Source: an uncultured Oscillospiraceae bacterium
GTDB taxonomy: Bacteria > Bacillota > Clostridia > Oscillospirales > Oscillospiraceae
Length of the DNA: 32,739 nucleotides
Assembly: GCA_934670025.1 (NCBI GenBank)
Contig: CAKUOS010000022.1
Span: forward strand, 1-32,739
Direction: 5' to 3'
Shown here: positions 15,141 through 21,182 of the stretch, in pieces
Position numbering within the stretch: the stretch's first letter is position 1
Layout: each line of letters begins with the position of its first letter
The notes under the pieces: model-generated
Database searches by the model: none
The model's input: only the letters and a program-made list of their open reading frames with translations
What the model was told of the DNA's origin: nothing
Translations under genes and position numbers: made by a program

Positions 15141-16028
15141 ATGGACAGCAAAAAGCTCGAAATTCTGATGACGGCCGTGGATCTCGGCAGCTTTTCCAAG
15201 GCGGCGGAGGTGGTCGGCTATACGCAGTCGGGGCTGACGCATCTGGTCGACAGTCTCGAGCGCGAGATCGGCCTGCGGCTGGTGCAGCGCAATCACAGCG
15301 GCATCGCGCTGACGCCCGACGGCGAGGCGCTGATGCCCTCCATCCGGGAATTTCTGCGCGCGCACGCGAAGCTGGCAAACGAGATCGCCGCCATCACGGA
15401 GAAGACAGCCGGGACCATCCGCGTCGCGGCCTACGCCAGCATCGCCATGCGCTGGATGCCGGAGATTTTGTACCGCTTCCGCCGCGTGTGCCCGCACATC
15501 GACGTGGATCTGCGGACGGTCGACCACGAGCTTGAGCCGTTTGAGCTGCTGGAAAGAGGCCGCACGGACGTCATTTTCGCCGCGCGGCAGACGGGCTTCG
15601 TCTGCGACTGGACGCCGCTGCACAACGACGCGATGTACGCCATCGTCCCCGCGGACTATCCGGTGCAGGACCGGGACTTTTTCCCGATCGAGGAATTCGA
15701 CGGCAAGGAGTTTCTGATGCCCTACGGCCGGTTTGACATCGACGTCGGCGCGGCGTTCGGCAAATACGGCGTCAGGCCCGTCATCCGTCCCTGCCATGTC
15801 GACGACGAGACGGTCATCCGCATGGTCGGCAAGGGACTCGGCGTGTCGATGATGGCGGAGATGATGATCCGCGGCAAGCGCAGCGGCGTCCGGACGCTGC
15901 CGGTCAGGCCGTGCGTCAGCCGGGAGCTCGGCATGGGGCTGCATCTGCGCGGGCCGATGCCCGACGGCGTCGCACAGCTGCGCGCGTGCGTGCTCGAATT
16001 CATCGGCGAATTACAGCAGGAGGCATAA
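15141..16028 (+). CDS. LysR-family transcriptional regulator
   Basis: A 295-residue protein, typical length. Residues 1-60 form the winged helix-turn-helix (SFSKAAEVVGYTQSGLTHLV, then LEREIGLRLVQRN). Residues about 92-290 form a periplasmic-binding-type effector domain starting GTIRVAAYASIAMRWMPEIL. GGGAGAGGA lies before the ATG at 15141. It is divergent from brnQ, and the operator-like palindrome between them suggests that it represses or activates brnQ, perhaps in response to a branched-chain amino acid; this is inferred from position, not from the effector domain. The glycerophosphodiesterase gene follows 47 bp later and may be cotranscribed. Confidence 0.93.
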   Translation: MDSKKLEILMTAVDLGSFSKAAEVVGYTQSGLTHLVDSLEREIGLRLVQRNHSGIALTPDGEALMPSIREFLRAHAKLANEIAAITEKTAGTIRVAAYASIAMRWMPEILYRFRRVCPHIDVDLRTVDHELEPFELLERGRTDVIFAARQTGFVCDWTPLHNDAMYAIVPADYPVQDRDFFPIEEFDGKEFLMPYGRFDIDVGAAFGKYGVRPVIRPCHVDDETVIRMVGKGLGVSMMAEMMIRGKRSGVRTLPVRPCVSRELGMGLHLRGPMPDGVAQLRACVLEFIGELQQEA

Positions 16029-16075
16029 ATAACGGATGCCGGGCGAAGCGCCCGCGCCGGGAAGGAGATTTTTCA

Positions 16076-17071
16076 ATGAAGGTATGCAAGGTCATCGGCA
16101 GAGTTTTGCTCGTTCTGCTCTGCGTCGCGGTCGTCGTCGGATTCGCAGGCGCCGCGCAGTTTTACCATCGGTCAAACCCCGAATCTGTCAAACAGTACGA
16201 CACGGACAATCCGTTTATCACCGGCGAGACGGCGATCTCGGCGCACCGCAGCGGCGCGGGCGAGTATCCCGAGGAGACGCTGGCCGCGTTCCGCGGCTGC
16301 GCGGAAAACCCGGATGTGCCGGTGGACTATTTCGAGTTTGACCTGCACATGACGGCGGACGACGTTCTGGTGCTGTCGCACGACGCCACGCTCGACCGCG
16401 TTTCGGACGCGGCGGATGTGTTCGGCGCGGAAGGCGTGCTCGTCCGGGACAAAACGCTGACGGAGCTGAAGGCGCTGAACATGGCGGCGCAGTTCGTAAA
16501 TGATGCGGGCGAAGCGCCGTATGCGGAGCTTCACGGCGGCGCCGTCCCGGACGAGCTGCGCATTTTGTCTCTGGACGAAGTGCTGGACTATCTGACCTCT
16601 GCGGGAGACTATCGCTACATCATCGAGATCAAGGACGGCGGTGCGGTTGGTCTGGCCGCGGCGGACCGGCTGCACGCGACGCTGAACGAGCGGAATTTGC
16701 TCGACCACGTCATCGTCGGCAGCTTCCGCGACGAGGTCGCGGATCATATCACGGCAAATTACCCGGATATGCACCGCAGCGCCAGCCCGGAGGAGGTCGT
16801 GCGGTTCTATCTTGCCGCCTTGACCGGCAAAAAGGACTTTACGTGCTCCTATGATGTGCTCCAGCTGCCGTTCGGCGATGCAGAGTCGAGCTTCGGCATC
16901 AATCTGGGCACCGCGACGGTCATCAACTTCGCTCACGCGCACGATCTGGCCATCCAGTACTGGACAGTCAACGCCGAAAAGGACATGGCGTACCTCGCCA
17001 GCGTCGGCGCGGACGCGCTGATCTCGGATTATCCGGACCGCGCGGCGCGCGTCCTGCGCGGAATGCAGTAA
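16076..17071 (+). CDS. Glycerophosphodiester phosphodiesterase family protein, membrane-anchored or secreted
   Basis: It hydrolyses glycerophosphodiesters to glycerol-3-phosphate and an alcohol. The 331-residue protein starts with a basic-hydrophobic signal or anchor (residues 1-27, LLVLLCVAVVVGFAGAA), so it probably acts outside the membrane. The GDPD TIM barrel has the general acid/base pair in SAHRSG (His57, Arg58) and SHD (His102), with metal ligands Glu87 and Asp89 in EFDLH. PEETLAAF replaces the usual PENT motif. The end QYWTVNAEKDMAYLASVGADALISDYP is the typical final barrel strand. GAAGGAG precedes the ATG at 16076. The GGGCG-AAG-CGCCC hairpin just upstream may partly separate it from lysR. 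Confidence 0.93.
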   Translation: MKVCKVIGRVLLVLLCVAVVVGFAGAAQFYHRSNPESVKQYDTDNPFITGETAISAHRSGAGEYPEETLAAFRGCAENPDVPVDYFEFDLHMTADDVLVLSHDATLDRVSDAADVFGAEGVLVRDKTLTELKALNMAAQFVNDAGEAPYAELHGGAVPDELRILSLDEVLDYLTSAGDYRYIIEIKDGGAVGLAAADRLHATLNERNLLDHVIVGSFRDEVADHITANYPDMHRSASPEEVVRFYLAALTGKKDFTCSYDVLQLPFGDAESSFGINLGTATVINFAHAHDLAIQYWTVNAEKDMAYLASVGADALISDYPDRAARVLRGMQ

Positions 17072-17086
17072 ATACACAAAGACAGC

Positions 17087-17118
17087 GGAACGCCATCCGG
17101 ATGGATGGCGTTCCGTTT
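17087..17118 (+). terminator. Terminator of the glycerophosphodiesterase gene
   Basis: GGAACGCCATCC (17087-17098), GGAT loop, GGATGGCGTTCC (17103-17114), then GTTTAT. The core GCCATCCGGATGG is shared with two hairpins near the tRNA. Confidence 0.8.
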
Positions 17119-17132
17119 ATATCGGGGAAACG

Positions 17133-18602
17133 TTATTTGTAATAGCCGGGGTTTTGATAGCCGGTTCCGTTCGGCTCGCTCCCGATCATGGTCAGGATCG
17201 CGTCGCGGCAGCCGCGGACCATCACGTCCTGCGCTTCCGGCGCGCGATTTACCATCTGGTTGGACGGACTGGTGTAGAACCACAGGCCCTCGCCGGCGGC
17301 AAGACCCACGCCGTCCTTGTCGGTGATGGCATCCGGAGCCAGGCCGAGCGTATCCCGGATCTCATCGCGGGAATAGAAGACCCATTTCGCCTCGGGCATG
17401 GTATTTTCCCATTTGCAGCTGCTGATGTCGCCGTCTTCCGACTTGCCGGGGCTGTAGACCTCGATCGTGTAGGCGTGGATGTTATACCGGCCGTAGGCAT
17501 AGTCGATCAGCTCCGCGGCAGTGGGATAGTCCTCATTGGAGCTCATGCTGTAGAAGCCGCGGCCCGTATAATCCTGGAACGCCTGCGCCATTTGGGCGGC
17601 AGTCTCCTGCATGAACGGGATCTCGGCGTCGGCGGGATCGTTCGCGTCATAGGCGCGGTAGCACCACGGATAGAGGACGGACTGGATGCCGGTGTGCAGC
17701 GAGACGAGGGCGTCGATCTCATGCGTGTACAAAAACTGCTGGAGCGCCCTGATCTCAGGCTCCGTCGCGGGCGCGGAACCGGCCGTCGTCCAGTTTACGT
17801 TGCCGATCTGCTGGCCGTCCTTCGTCTCGATATCATAGCGGTTCCACTGGTAATCGAACGTGCGGTTCATGTCGATCCCGCTCGTGCGCGGATCGTCGCC
17901 CAGGACGCCGTTTCCGTCCCAGTCCGGGCTTTCCATGCCGAAAACAGGCAGCTCCCGCGAGGGCGTGTCATCGGCCCTGCCGCGATAGAGCGTGGCGATG
18001 AATCCGTCGCCGTCGATGTCCGTGTAGGGATCGCTGAAGGGGATGTTGTTGCCGTTCGCATCCTGCGGGCGCAGGTTCGGGCGGGTGTTGACGACGAAGG
18101 ACTGCTCGTAGCCGTCGGGATTGATGACCGGGATGACGTAGATCGTATAGTTGTCCAGCAGCCCCTTCACATAGGCGTCATCCGAGCAAAGCGTCAGCCA
18201 CCAGGCGGTATACATGGCGGAAGACGCGCTCTCACGCTCGCCGCCGTGGATGTTGGCAAAGATGCCGACGCCCGTTTTTTCTTCAGCCGGGATTGACTTG
18301 TTGGTGATCTCGAGGCACCAGAGGTCGCGCTCCTGCCAGGTAGTGCCGATGGAATAAAGTTCGGTGATGGCGGGATACTGTTCGGCCATTCTGGAAAGCT
18401 GCGCTTCAAGCTCCGCAAAGGTGTAGCGGGCGTTCCAGTCAATGTCGAGCCCCTCCGGGATCGCGTCCGGTGCGTCGGGCCGGTCGCTCAGCGGCAGGCG
18501 CTCTGCCTTTTTGACGGTCGCTGCGCCGTCACAGGCGGCAAGCCCGCACACGAGGATCAGGGAAAGAGCCAGGCACAGGATCCGTTTTGTGAGAGTTTTC
18601 AT
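17133..18602 (-). CDS. M14-family zinc carboxypeptidase, lipoprotein
   Basis: A 489-residue surface peptidase. A signal peptide ends in a lipobox, LAAC, with lipid-carrying Cys24. The catalytic domain (about 58-390) has the zinc ligands His119 and Glu122 in HGGE and His303 in SLHTG, substrate-carboxylate residues Asn246-Arg247 in DMNRTF, the NPDGY segment (161-165) and the catalytic base Glu381 in YTIEVYSPG. It therefore looks fully active, trimming peptides or cell-wall peptides outside the cell. A long insertion (about 180-245) is rich in Asp/Gly, including DIDGDG (195-200) and DWDGNG, which may bind calcium. AAAGGAG lies before the ATG. Single gene. Confidence 0.94.
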   Translation of the reverse strand: MKTLTKRILCLALSLILVCGLAACDGAATVKKAERLPLSDRPDAPDAIPEGLDIDWNARYTFAELEAQLSRMAEQYPAITELYSIGTTWQERDLWCLEITNKSIPAEEKTGVGIFANIHGGERESASSAMYTAWWLTLCSDDAYVKGLLDNYTIYVIPVINPDGYEQSFVVNTRPNLRPQDANGNNIPFSDPYTDIDGDGFIATLYRGRADDTPSRELPVFGMESPDWDGNGVLGDDPRTSGIDMNRTFDYQWNRYDIETKDGQQIGNVNWTTAGSAPATEPEIRALQQFLYTHEIDALVSLHTGIQSVLYPWCYRAYDANDPADAEIPFMQETAAQMAQAFQDYTGRGFYSMSSNEDYPTAAELIDYAYGRYNIHAYTIEVYSPGKSEDGDISSCKWENTMPEAKWVFYSRDEIRDTLGLAPDAITDKDGVGLAAGEGLWFYTSPSNQMVNRAPEAQDVMVRGCRDAILTMIGSEPNGTGYQNPGYYK

Positions 18603-18703
18603 GCTGCGTTCTCCTTTCTCCGGTTTGAAAGCGAGGCCCCGGCGGCACGTGAGAGGAATGCCGGGCGTATTTCTTTATCTCGCTATCGATTTACCACGCT
18701 AAT

Positions 18704-18732
18704 ATACTACATGATTTCTGTCTTTCCCGCAA
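18704..18732 (-). promoter_or_regulatory. Probable promoter of the carboxypeptidase gene
   Basis: TTGCGG (18727-18732), 17 bp, TAGTAT (18704-18709) on the minus strand, about 100 bp upstream of the ATG. Confidence 0.45.
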
Positions 18733-18804
18733 TTGACGATCCATACGAAGATGCCGGTCTGCGCCCTGCTGTCTGTTGTACAGGATGACGGCCGCCGGGG
18801 GGTA

Positions 18805-18841
18805 TGCAAAAAAAGAAATGCCATCCGGATGGCATTTCTTT
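18805..18841 (-). terminator. Perfect 30-bp palindrome, terminator on the minus strand
   Basis: AAAGAAATGCCATCC (18812-18826) and its exact complement (18827-18841), followed on the minus strand by a long T tract. No gene stops here; the nearest upstream unit on this strand is the tRNA region, so it may end a small RNA or serve as a second terminator. Confidence 0.75.
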
Positions 18842-18883
18842 GTTGGCAGAACACTATGGATCAACAGACAGTTCAAAAATATG

Positions 18884-19009
18884 CGGGAATACTCCGCCGA
18901 CTGCGTCGGCTCCGTGCCAGCTCGGCAATTGGTTTTGGCTATCGCCAAAACCGGCTGTGCAGGGACACAGCCGCCGGGCTTCTGCCCGGAATTGTCGGCT
19001 GGTCGAACC
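18884..19009 (+). repeat. Four-way-junction structured repeat, element 1
   Basis: It begins CGGGAATACTCCGCC, with hairpin GCCGAC-TGC-GTCGGC, then CTCCGTG. An outer stem GGCAATT (18924-18930) with AATTGTC (18990-18996) encloses three hairpins: GGTTTTGGC/GCCAAAACC (18931-18952), GGCTGTG/CACAGCC (18953-18972) and CCGGGC/GCCCGG (18974-18989). It ends TGGTCGAACC, which resembles a tRNA T-arm. Only one junction base is unpaired. The 19183-19304 element has the same plan with different stem sequences. No open frame of interest. Confidence 0.85.
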
Positions 19010-19032
19010 ACGCATCCATTGCGGAATCCGTA

Positions 19033-19078
19033 CTCCAAAAAGAAATGCCATCCGGATGGAAGGCATTTCTTTTTGGAG
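19033..19078 (-). terminator. Terminator of tRNA-Gly, overlapping the CCA end
   Basis: CTCCAAAAAGAAATGCC (19033-19049) and its perfect complement (19062-19078) form a 17-bp stem whose upper part is followed by T5 on the minus strand. The proximal arm includes the last tRNA base, the discriminator and the encoded CCA. Confidence 0.8.
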
Positions 19079-19147
19079 CAGGGTACGGGAATCGAACCCG
19101 CCTCCGCGGCTTGGGAAGCCGCTGTACTACCGATGTACGAACCCTGC
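19074..19147 (-). tRNA. tRNA-Gly, anticodon CCC, CCA encoded
   Basis: On the minus strand the 7-bp acceptor stem GCAGGGT/ACCCTGC, D-arm GTAC-loop-GTAC, anticodon stem GCGGC/GCCGC with loop TTCCCAA (anticodon CCC at 19113-19115), a short variable region and T-arm GCGGG-TTCGATT-CCCGT all form. The 3' end has discriminator T and an encoded CCA (19074-19076). It reads GGG codons. No promoter of normal spacing lies directly upstream; the convincing one is beyond a truncated copy of the gene, at 19370-19398. Confidence 0.96.
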
Positions 19148-19182
19148 GTATAAACTTGTCTACCGCGCCACGCGCGGCAGTA

Positions 19183-19304
19183 CGGGAATACTCCGCCAGC
19201 AAAGCTGGCTCCGTGTCCCTGCGCATTTTCTTTTGGCTGTGCCAAAAACTGCGATGCCGTGCATCGCCGCCGTCTATCGACGGCAAAATGCTTGTGATCG
19301 AACC
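19183..19304 (+). repeat. Four-way-junction structured repeat, element 2
   Basis: It begins CGGGAATACTCCGCC, with hairpin GCCAGC-AAA-GCTGGC, then CTCCGTG. Outer stem GCATTTT (19223-19229) with AAAATGC (19285-19291) encloses TTTTGGC/GCCAAAA (19231-19247), GCGATGC/GCATCGC (19251-19267) and GCCGTC/GACGGC (19269-19284). It ends TGATCGAACC, whose last part is the T-loop of a truncated tRNA. Of the stems, only the TTTTGGC hairpin is the same as in element 1. Confidence 0.85.
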
Positions 19305-19355
19305 CGCCTCCGCGGCTTGGGAAGCCGCTGTACTACCGATGTACGAACCCTGCGT
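19297..19355 (-). pseudogene. Truncated tRNA-Gly (5' 57 nt only)
   Basis: These 59 bp are identical to 19091-19149: tRNA positions 1-57 plus two upstream bases. Identity stops inside the T-loop after GGTTCGAT, where element 2 sequence begins. It lacks the 3' half of the T-arm and the acceptor 3' strand, so it cannot make a tRNA. It nevertheless sits directly behind the good promoter at 19370-19398. Confidence 0.93.
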
Positions 19356-19369
19356 TTCAGTTCTCTGGT

Positions 19370-19398
19370 ATCATAGCATCTTTCCCGCGAAAAAGCAA
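19370..19398 (-). promoter_or_regulatory. tRNA promoter, now in front of the truncated copy
   Basis: TTGCTT (19393-19398), 17 bp, TATGAT (19370-19375) on the minus strand. The start would fall about 10 nt before the truncated tRNA, and the complete gene would be reached some 215 nt later. Confidence 0.75.
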
Positions 19399-19434
19399 CC
19401 GTTTTCTGCCGCGCACGAAAAATCCGCCGCCGTA

Positions 19435-19463
19435 TTTACAAATTGGGAAAATCCTGCTATGCT
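19435..19463 (+). promoter_or_regulatory. Promoter of the lyxose isomerase-kinase operon
   Basis: TTTACA (19435-19440), 17 bp, TATGCT (19458-19463), 28 bp before the ATG. Confidence 0.7.
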
Positions 19464-19491
19464 GAGGAACAGAAAAGAAAGGAGCGTCCGT

Positions 19492-20178
19492 ATGAAACGC
19501 AGCGAGATCAACAAAGCACTCAAAGAGCTGGAGGCGATGTGCGCGCGGGAGCATTGCTACCTGCCGCCATTCTGCAATTTTACACCGGAAGAATGGAAAA
19601 CCAAAGGGCACGAATATGACGAAGTACGCGACTGTATGCTCGGCTGGGATATTACCGATTACGGCCTTGGCGATTTTGACAAGGTCGGTATGTCGCTCAT
19701 CACGATCCGCAACGGCAACCGTAAGATGGCTGACAAATACCCGAAGGTCTATGCCGAGAAGCTGCTGTACATGAAAGAGGGGCAGTATTCCCCGAACCAT
19801 TTCCACTGGTACAAGACCGAGGACATTATCAACCGCGGCGGCGGAAACATCCTGATCCGCGTTTACAACAGTCTGCCTGACGAGTCCATTGACAAGGAAT
19901 CCGACGTGACCGTCTACTGCGATGGCAGAACCTATACCGTGCCTGCTGGAACGCAAGTGAAGCTCACGCCGGGCGAGAGCATTCATATCCAACAGTATAT
20001 GTATCACGATTTCGAGGTCGAACCGGGCACGGGCGCTGTTCTGCTGGGCGAGGTCAGCCAGTGCAACGACGACAACACCGACAACCGCTTCAATCCGCCG
20101 GTTGGCCGCTTCCCGAAAATCGAAGAAGACGAAGCACCGTACCGGCTGCTCTGCAACGAGTACCCGGCGGCGAAATGA
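19492..20178 (+). CDS. D-lyxose ketol-isomerase family protein
   Basis: A 228-residue cupin-fold enzyme resembling D-lyxose isomerases (EC 5.3.1.15), which interconvert D-lyxose and D-xylulose and often D-mannose and D-fructose. The Mn ligands expected for the family are present: His103 and His105 in NHFHWYKTE, Glu110 and His172 in YHDFEV. GWDITDYGLGDF (51-62) and the C-terminal NRFNPPVGRFP are also family-typical. AAAGGAG precedes the ATG at 19492. It is followed directly by a PfkB kinase with overlapping stop and start region. The pairing suggests ketose formation then phosphorylation; which sugar is used is open. Codon use appears slightly less GC-biased than in neighbours, by eye only. 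Confidence 0.9.
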   Translation: MKRSEINKALKELEAMCAREHCYLPPFCNFTPEEWKTKGHEYDEVRDCMLGWDITDYGLGDFDKVGMSLITIRNGNRKMADKYPKVYAEKLLYMKEGQYSPNHFHWYKTEDIINRGGGNILIRVYNSLPDESIDKESDVTVYCDGRTYTVPAGTQVKLTPGESIHIQQYMYHDFEVEPGTGAVLLGEVSQCNDDNTDNRFNPPVGRFPKIEEDEAPYRLLCNEYPAAK

Positions 20179-20186
20179 GGGCGGCA

Positions 20187-21137
20187 ATGGAGCATTTTAC
20201 CTATGATGTTGTTGCGCTCGGGGAGCTGCTGATCGATTTTACGACGCAGGCGACCGACCCGGACGGTTATCCGACGATGGCCGCGCATCCGGGCGGCGCT
20301 CCGGCGAATTTCCTTGCCGCAATCGCCAAATTCGGCGGCAAAGCGGCGCTCCTTGGCAAGGTCGGCACGGACACATTCGGAAAGCTGCTGACCGATACGC
20401 TCCGCAAGGCTGGGATCGAAACGAAGGGACTTGTCGCGTCCGACGAATTTTTCACGACGCTGGCGTTCGTCACGCTGGATGAAAACGGCGACCGTGAATT
20501 TGCCTTTGCGCGCAAGCCCGGCGCGGACACACAGCTGCGTTTCGACGAGCTGGATCTTTCCATCATCGATGAAACGCGCGTGTTCCACTTCGGCACACTC
20601 TCGCTGACCAACGAACCGGCAAGAAGCACGACGTACTGCGCTGTGGAGTATGCAAAGGCGCACGGCAAGCTCGTCACGTTCGACCCGAATCTGCGTAAAC
20701 CCCTGTGGCGTGATCTTGGCGAGGCAAAGGCGCAGATGCTCTGGGGTCTTGACCACGCGGACGTAGTCAAGATCAGCGACGAAGAGGTCGAATTTCTGTT
20801 TGGCCTTGGCGCGCAGGACGGCGCGCAGTACATCCTTGACCATTTCCCGGTGAAGCTCGTGTTTGTGACGTGCGGCGCGGACGGCTGCCGGTTCCAGAAC
20901 CGCAAGGCAAGCGGTCATGTGGACAGCCTGAAGAATATCAAGGTCGTCGATACGACCGGCGCGGGCGATATTTTCGGCGGCAGCGCCGTGTGGAAGCTGC
21001 TCCAGACCGGAAAAACCCCGGAGGACTTGAGCGAAGCGGAGCTGCGCGAGATCGTTTCGTTCGCGTGCAGAGCCGCGGGGCTGTCCACGACGAAGCATGG
21101 TGGGATTTCAAGCGTTCCGGACCCCGAACAGCTGTGA
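20187..21137 (+). CDS. PfkB-family sugar kinase, probably fructokinase
   Basis: A 316-residue ribokinase-fold enzyme that phosphorylates a sugar with ATP. GELLIDF and HPGGAPANFLAAIAKFGG (34-51) form the substrate-binding PfkB signature 1; DTTGAGDIFGG (255-265) is signature 2 with the anion hole and catalytic base Asp261. The GGAPANxA form is typical of fructokinases. GAGGG lies five bases before the ATG at 20187; an alternative ATG at 20175 overlapping the isomerase stop would add four residues. In context it would phosphorylate the ketose released by the isomerase, fructose if mannose is the substrate or xylulose if lyxose. No transporter accompanies the pair. Confidence 0.9.
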   Translation: MEHFTYDVVALGELLIDFTTQATDPDGYPTMAAHPGGAPANFLAAIAKFGGKAALLGKVGTDTFGKLLTDTLRKAGIETKGLVASDEFFTTLAFVTLDENGDREFAFARKPGADTQLRFDELDLSIIDETRVFHFGTLSLTNEPARSTTYCAVEYAKAHGKLVTFDPNLRKPLWRDLGEAKAQMLWGLDHADVVKISDEEVEFLFGLGAQDGAQYILDHFPVKLVFVTCGADGCRFQNRKASGHVDSLKNIKVVDTTGAGDIFGGSAVWKLLQTGKTPEDLSEAELREIVSFACRAAGLSTTKHGGISSVPDPEQL

Positions 21138-21147
21138 GGATATAAAG

Positions 21148-21182
21148 AAACGCCCCCATCCGCACGGATGAGGGCGTTTTTT
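21148..21182 (+). terminator. Terminator of the isomerase-kinase operon
   Basis: CGCCC and CATCCG pair with CGGATG and GGGCG around a two-base loop, with one mismatch, followed by TTTTTT. The T tract runs into the last codon of the convergent MATE gene. Confidence 0.88.

Noticed and set aside
18997..19032. A second tRNA suggested by the T-arm-like TGGTCGAACCA
   Set aside because: No acceptor, D or anticodon stems can be formed around it; treated as the end of structured element 1.
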